Assembly (NCBI GenBank): GCA_944325615.1
Contig: CALVAU010000106.1
Location: 1 to 6,555 of the forward strand
From: Candidatus Gastranaerophilales bacterium
GTDB taxonomy: Bacteria; Cyanobacteriota; Vampirovibrionia; Gastranaerophilales; Gastranaerophilaceae
Reading direction: 5' to 3'
DNA: 6,555 nucleotides
In this document: positions 5,914-6,555 of the stretch, one piece after another
Numbering within the stretch: position 1 is the stretch's first letter
Layout of the letters: the number at the start of each line of letters is the position of its first letter
Notes under the pieces: model-generated
The model's input: only the letters and a program-made list of their open reading frames with translations
The model's database searches: none
Told to the model about the DNA's origin: nothing
Made by a program: the position numbers and the translations under genes

Positions 5914-6555
5914 ATGGAACTTTCAGGATTACAGATTTTTAAATATCTTCCGGCAGGCAAAAAATTAGAAAACGCCAACTGCAAAAAATGCGGATGTCCT
6001 ACCTGCATGGCTTTTGCTTTAAAACTCGCAAAAGGAAATATCGAGCTTGATAAATGTCCGAATATTTCAGAAGAATTGAAATTATTATTTGAAAAATCAC
6101 AAAAAAAAGCTCAACAAACCGTTGAAATCGCCAATTTGAAAATCGGCGGAGAAAATGTTTTATTCAGACACGAAAAAACTTTCTTAAATCCGACTGCACT
6201 TTGCGTAATCCTTGATTGCAACAGTCAGGATTTTAATCAAAAATTAAAAAAAGTTACCGATTTTGAAATTAATATTTTGAATAAAATTAAAAAAGTTGAT
6301 TTGATAATCCTAAAAAATTCAGAAAAATATTTATCTGAAAATCAAAAAGATGAGCGCATTATTTCAATAGAAAATTTCAAAAAATTACCGATAAAAATTA
6401 TAGAAGATAAAACTTTCAACGAGACAGCAAATGAACTTAAACTAATAAGAGAAAAAGCGATTAAAGAAAAAGATGAAAAATATTCAAATCCCACCTGCGT
6501 ACATTTAGTACATGAGAATAAAGATACTCTATGTGCCAAATCAGCTTTTTATATT
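5914..6555 (+). CDS. acsC: corrinoid iron-sulfur protein large subunit-like (CODH/ACS gamma subunit family), 3' end outside window
   Basis: The frame is open from the ATG at 5914 to the window end, giving 214 residues with no stop, so the gene continues outside. Residues 1-52 form the AcsC [4Fe-4S] domain: GLQIFKYLP, then Cys23-x2-Cys26-x4-Cys31 with AFALKLAKG, and the fourth ligand Cys48 in KCPNIS. An extra Cys28 sits in the loop. IGGENVLFRHEKTF (77-90) is the signature that leads into the TIM barrel. From there similarity is weak until NELKLIREKAI (173-183), which resembles the late-barrel segment before the B12 domain in acetogen AcsC. Between these landmarks there are about 88 residues instead of the roughly 160 I recall, so the barrel looks shortened. 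In the family this subunit holds B12 in its C-terminal domain, and the cluster reactivates the cobalt. The B12 domain would lie past the window edge and is not seen. Confidence 0.88.
   Translation, partial: MELSGLQIFKYLPAGKKLENANCKKCGCPTCMAFALKLAKGNIELDKCPNISEELKLLFEKSQKKAQQTVEIANLKIGGENVLFRHEKTFLNPTALCVILDCNSQDFNQKLKKVTDFEINILNKIKKVDLIILKNSEKYLSENQKDERIISIENFKKLPIKIIEDKTFNETANELKLIREKAIKEKDEKYSNPTCVHLVHENKDTLCAKSAFYI

Noticed and set aside
1..6555. tRNA or rRNA genes, CRISPR arrays, insertion sequences and integrase sites
   Set aside because: No cloverleaf, spaced repeat array, transposase or terminal inverted repeat was seen on either strand by eye; the only clear repeat is the exbD patch.

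Overview
The window is AT-rich, with about one third G+C by eye and many A/T-ending codons. It is fully coding apart from short gaps. The envelope genes point to a bacterium with an outer membrane. The shortened methyl-carrier genes at the right edge point to an anaerobe. My best guess for the organism is an uncultured, host- or sediment-associated anaerobe such as the non-photosynthetic Cyanobacteria relatives (Gastranaerophilales/Melainabacteria). Elusimicrobia or a similar group are also possible. This rests on gene style only; no 16S or other marker was searched.

Left part (1-2149, + strand): a proton-motive-force energy transduction cluster. It holds the 3' end of a TonB/TolA-type periplasmic transducer with a Gly/Ser-rich linker, an ExbB/TolQ-type three-helix channel protein, and two tandem ExbD/TolR-type one-helix partners. 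The four genes are closely spaced and look like one operon. ExbB and ExbD would form the inner-membrane motor, and the TonB-like protein would carry the force to the outer membrane. A hairpin plus T-tract at about 2175-2211 ends the operon.

Middle part (2202-2996, - strand): an unrecognised 264-residue protein, convergent with exbD and sharing its bidirectional terminator. It has glycine-rich hydrophobic segments at both ends and a charged, mostly helical middle.

Right part (2997-6555, + strand): a 177-base divergent intergenic region with a consensus -10 box and a small palindrome leads into ftsH, a complete membrane AAA+ zinc protease. The acsD and acsC genes follow ftsH with no gap. They are homologues of the small and large subunits of the corrinoid iron-sulfur protein (CFeSP), the methyl carrier of the Wood-Ljungdahl CODH/ACS system. 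acsD overlaps ftsH by 20 bases, and acsC starts on the base after the acsD stop, so the three are probably co-transcribed and translationally coupled. acsC runs off the window.

The most unusual point is that both CFeSP subunits look shortened relative to the acetogen proteins. AcsD lacks the N-terminal strand region, and AcsC appears to lack roughly 70 residues of its TIM barrel. They also sit behind a protease gene rather than in an obvious acs cluster. This could be a reduced corrinoid methyl carrier used for something other than acetyl-CoA synthesis. The second notable signal is a 59-base segment shared almost exactly by the two otherwise divergent exbD genes, which suggests gene conversion.
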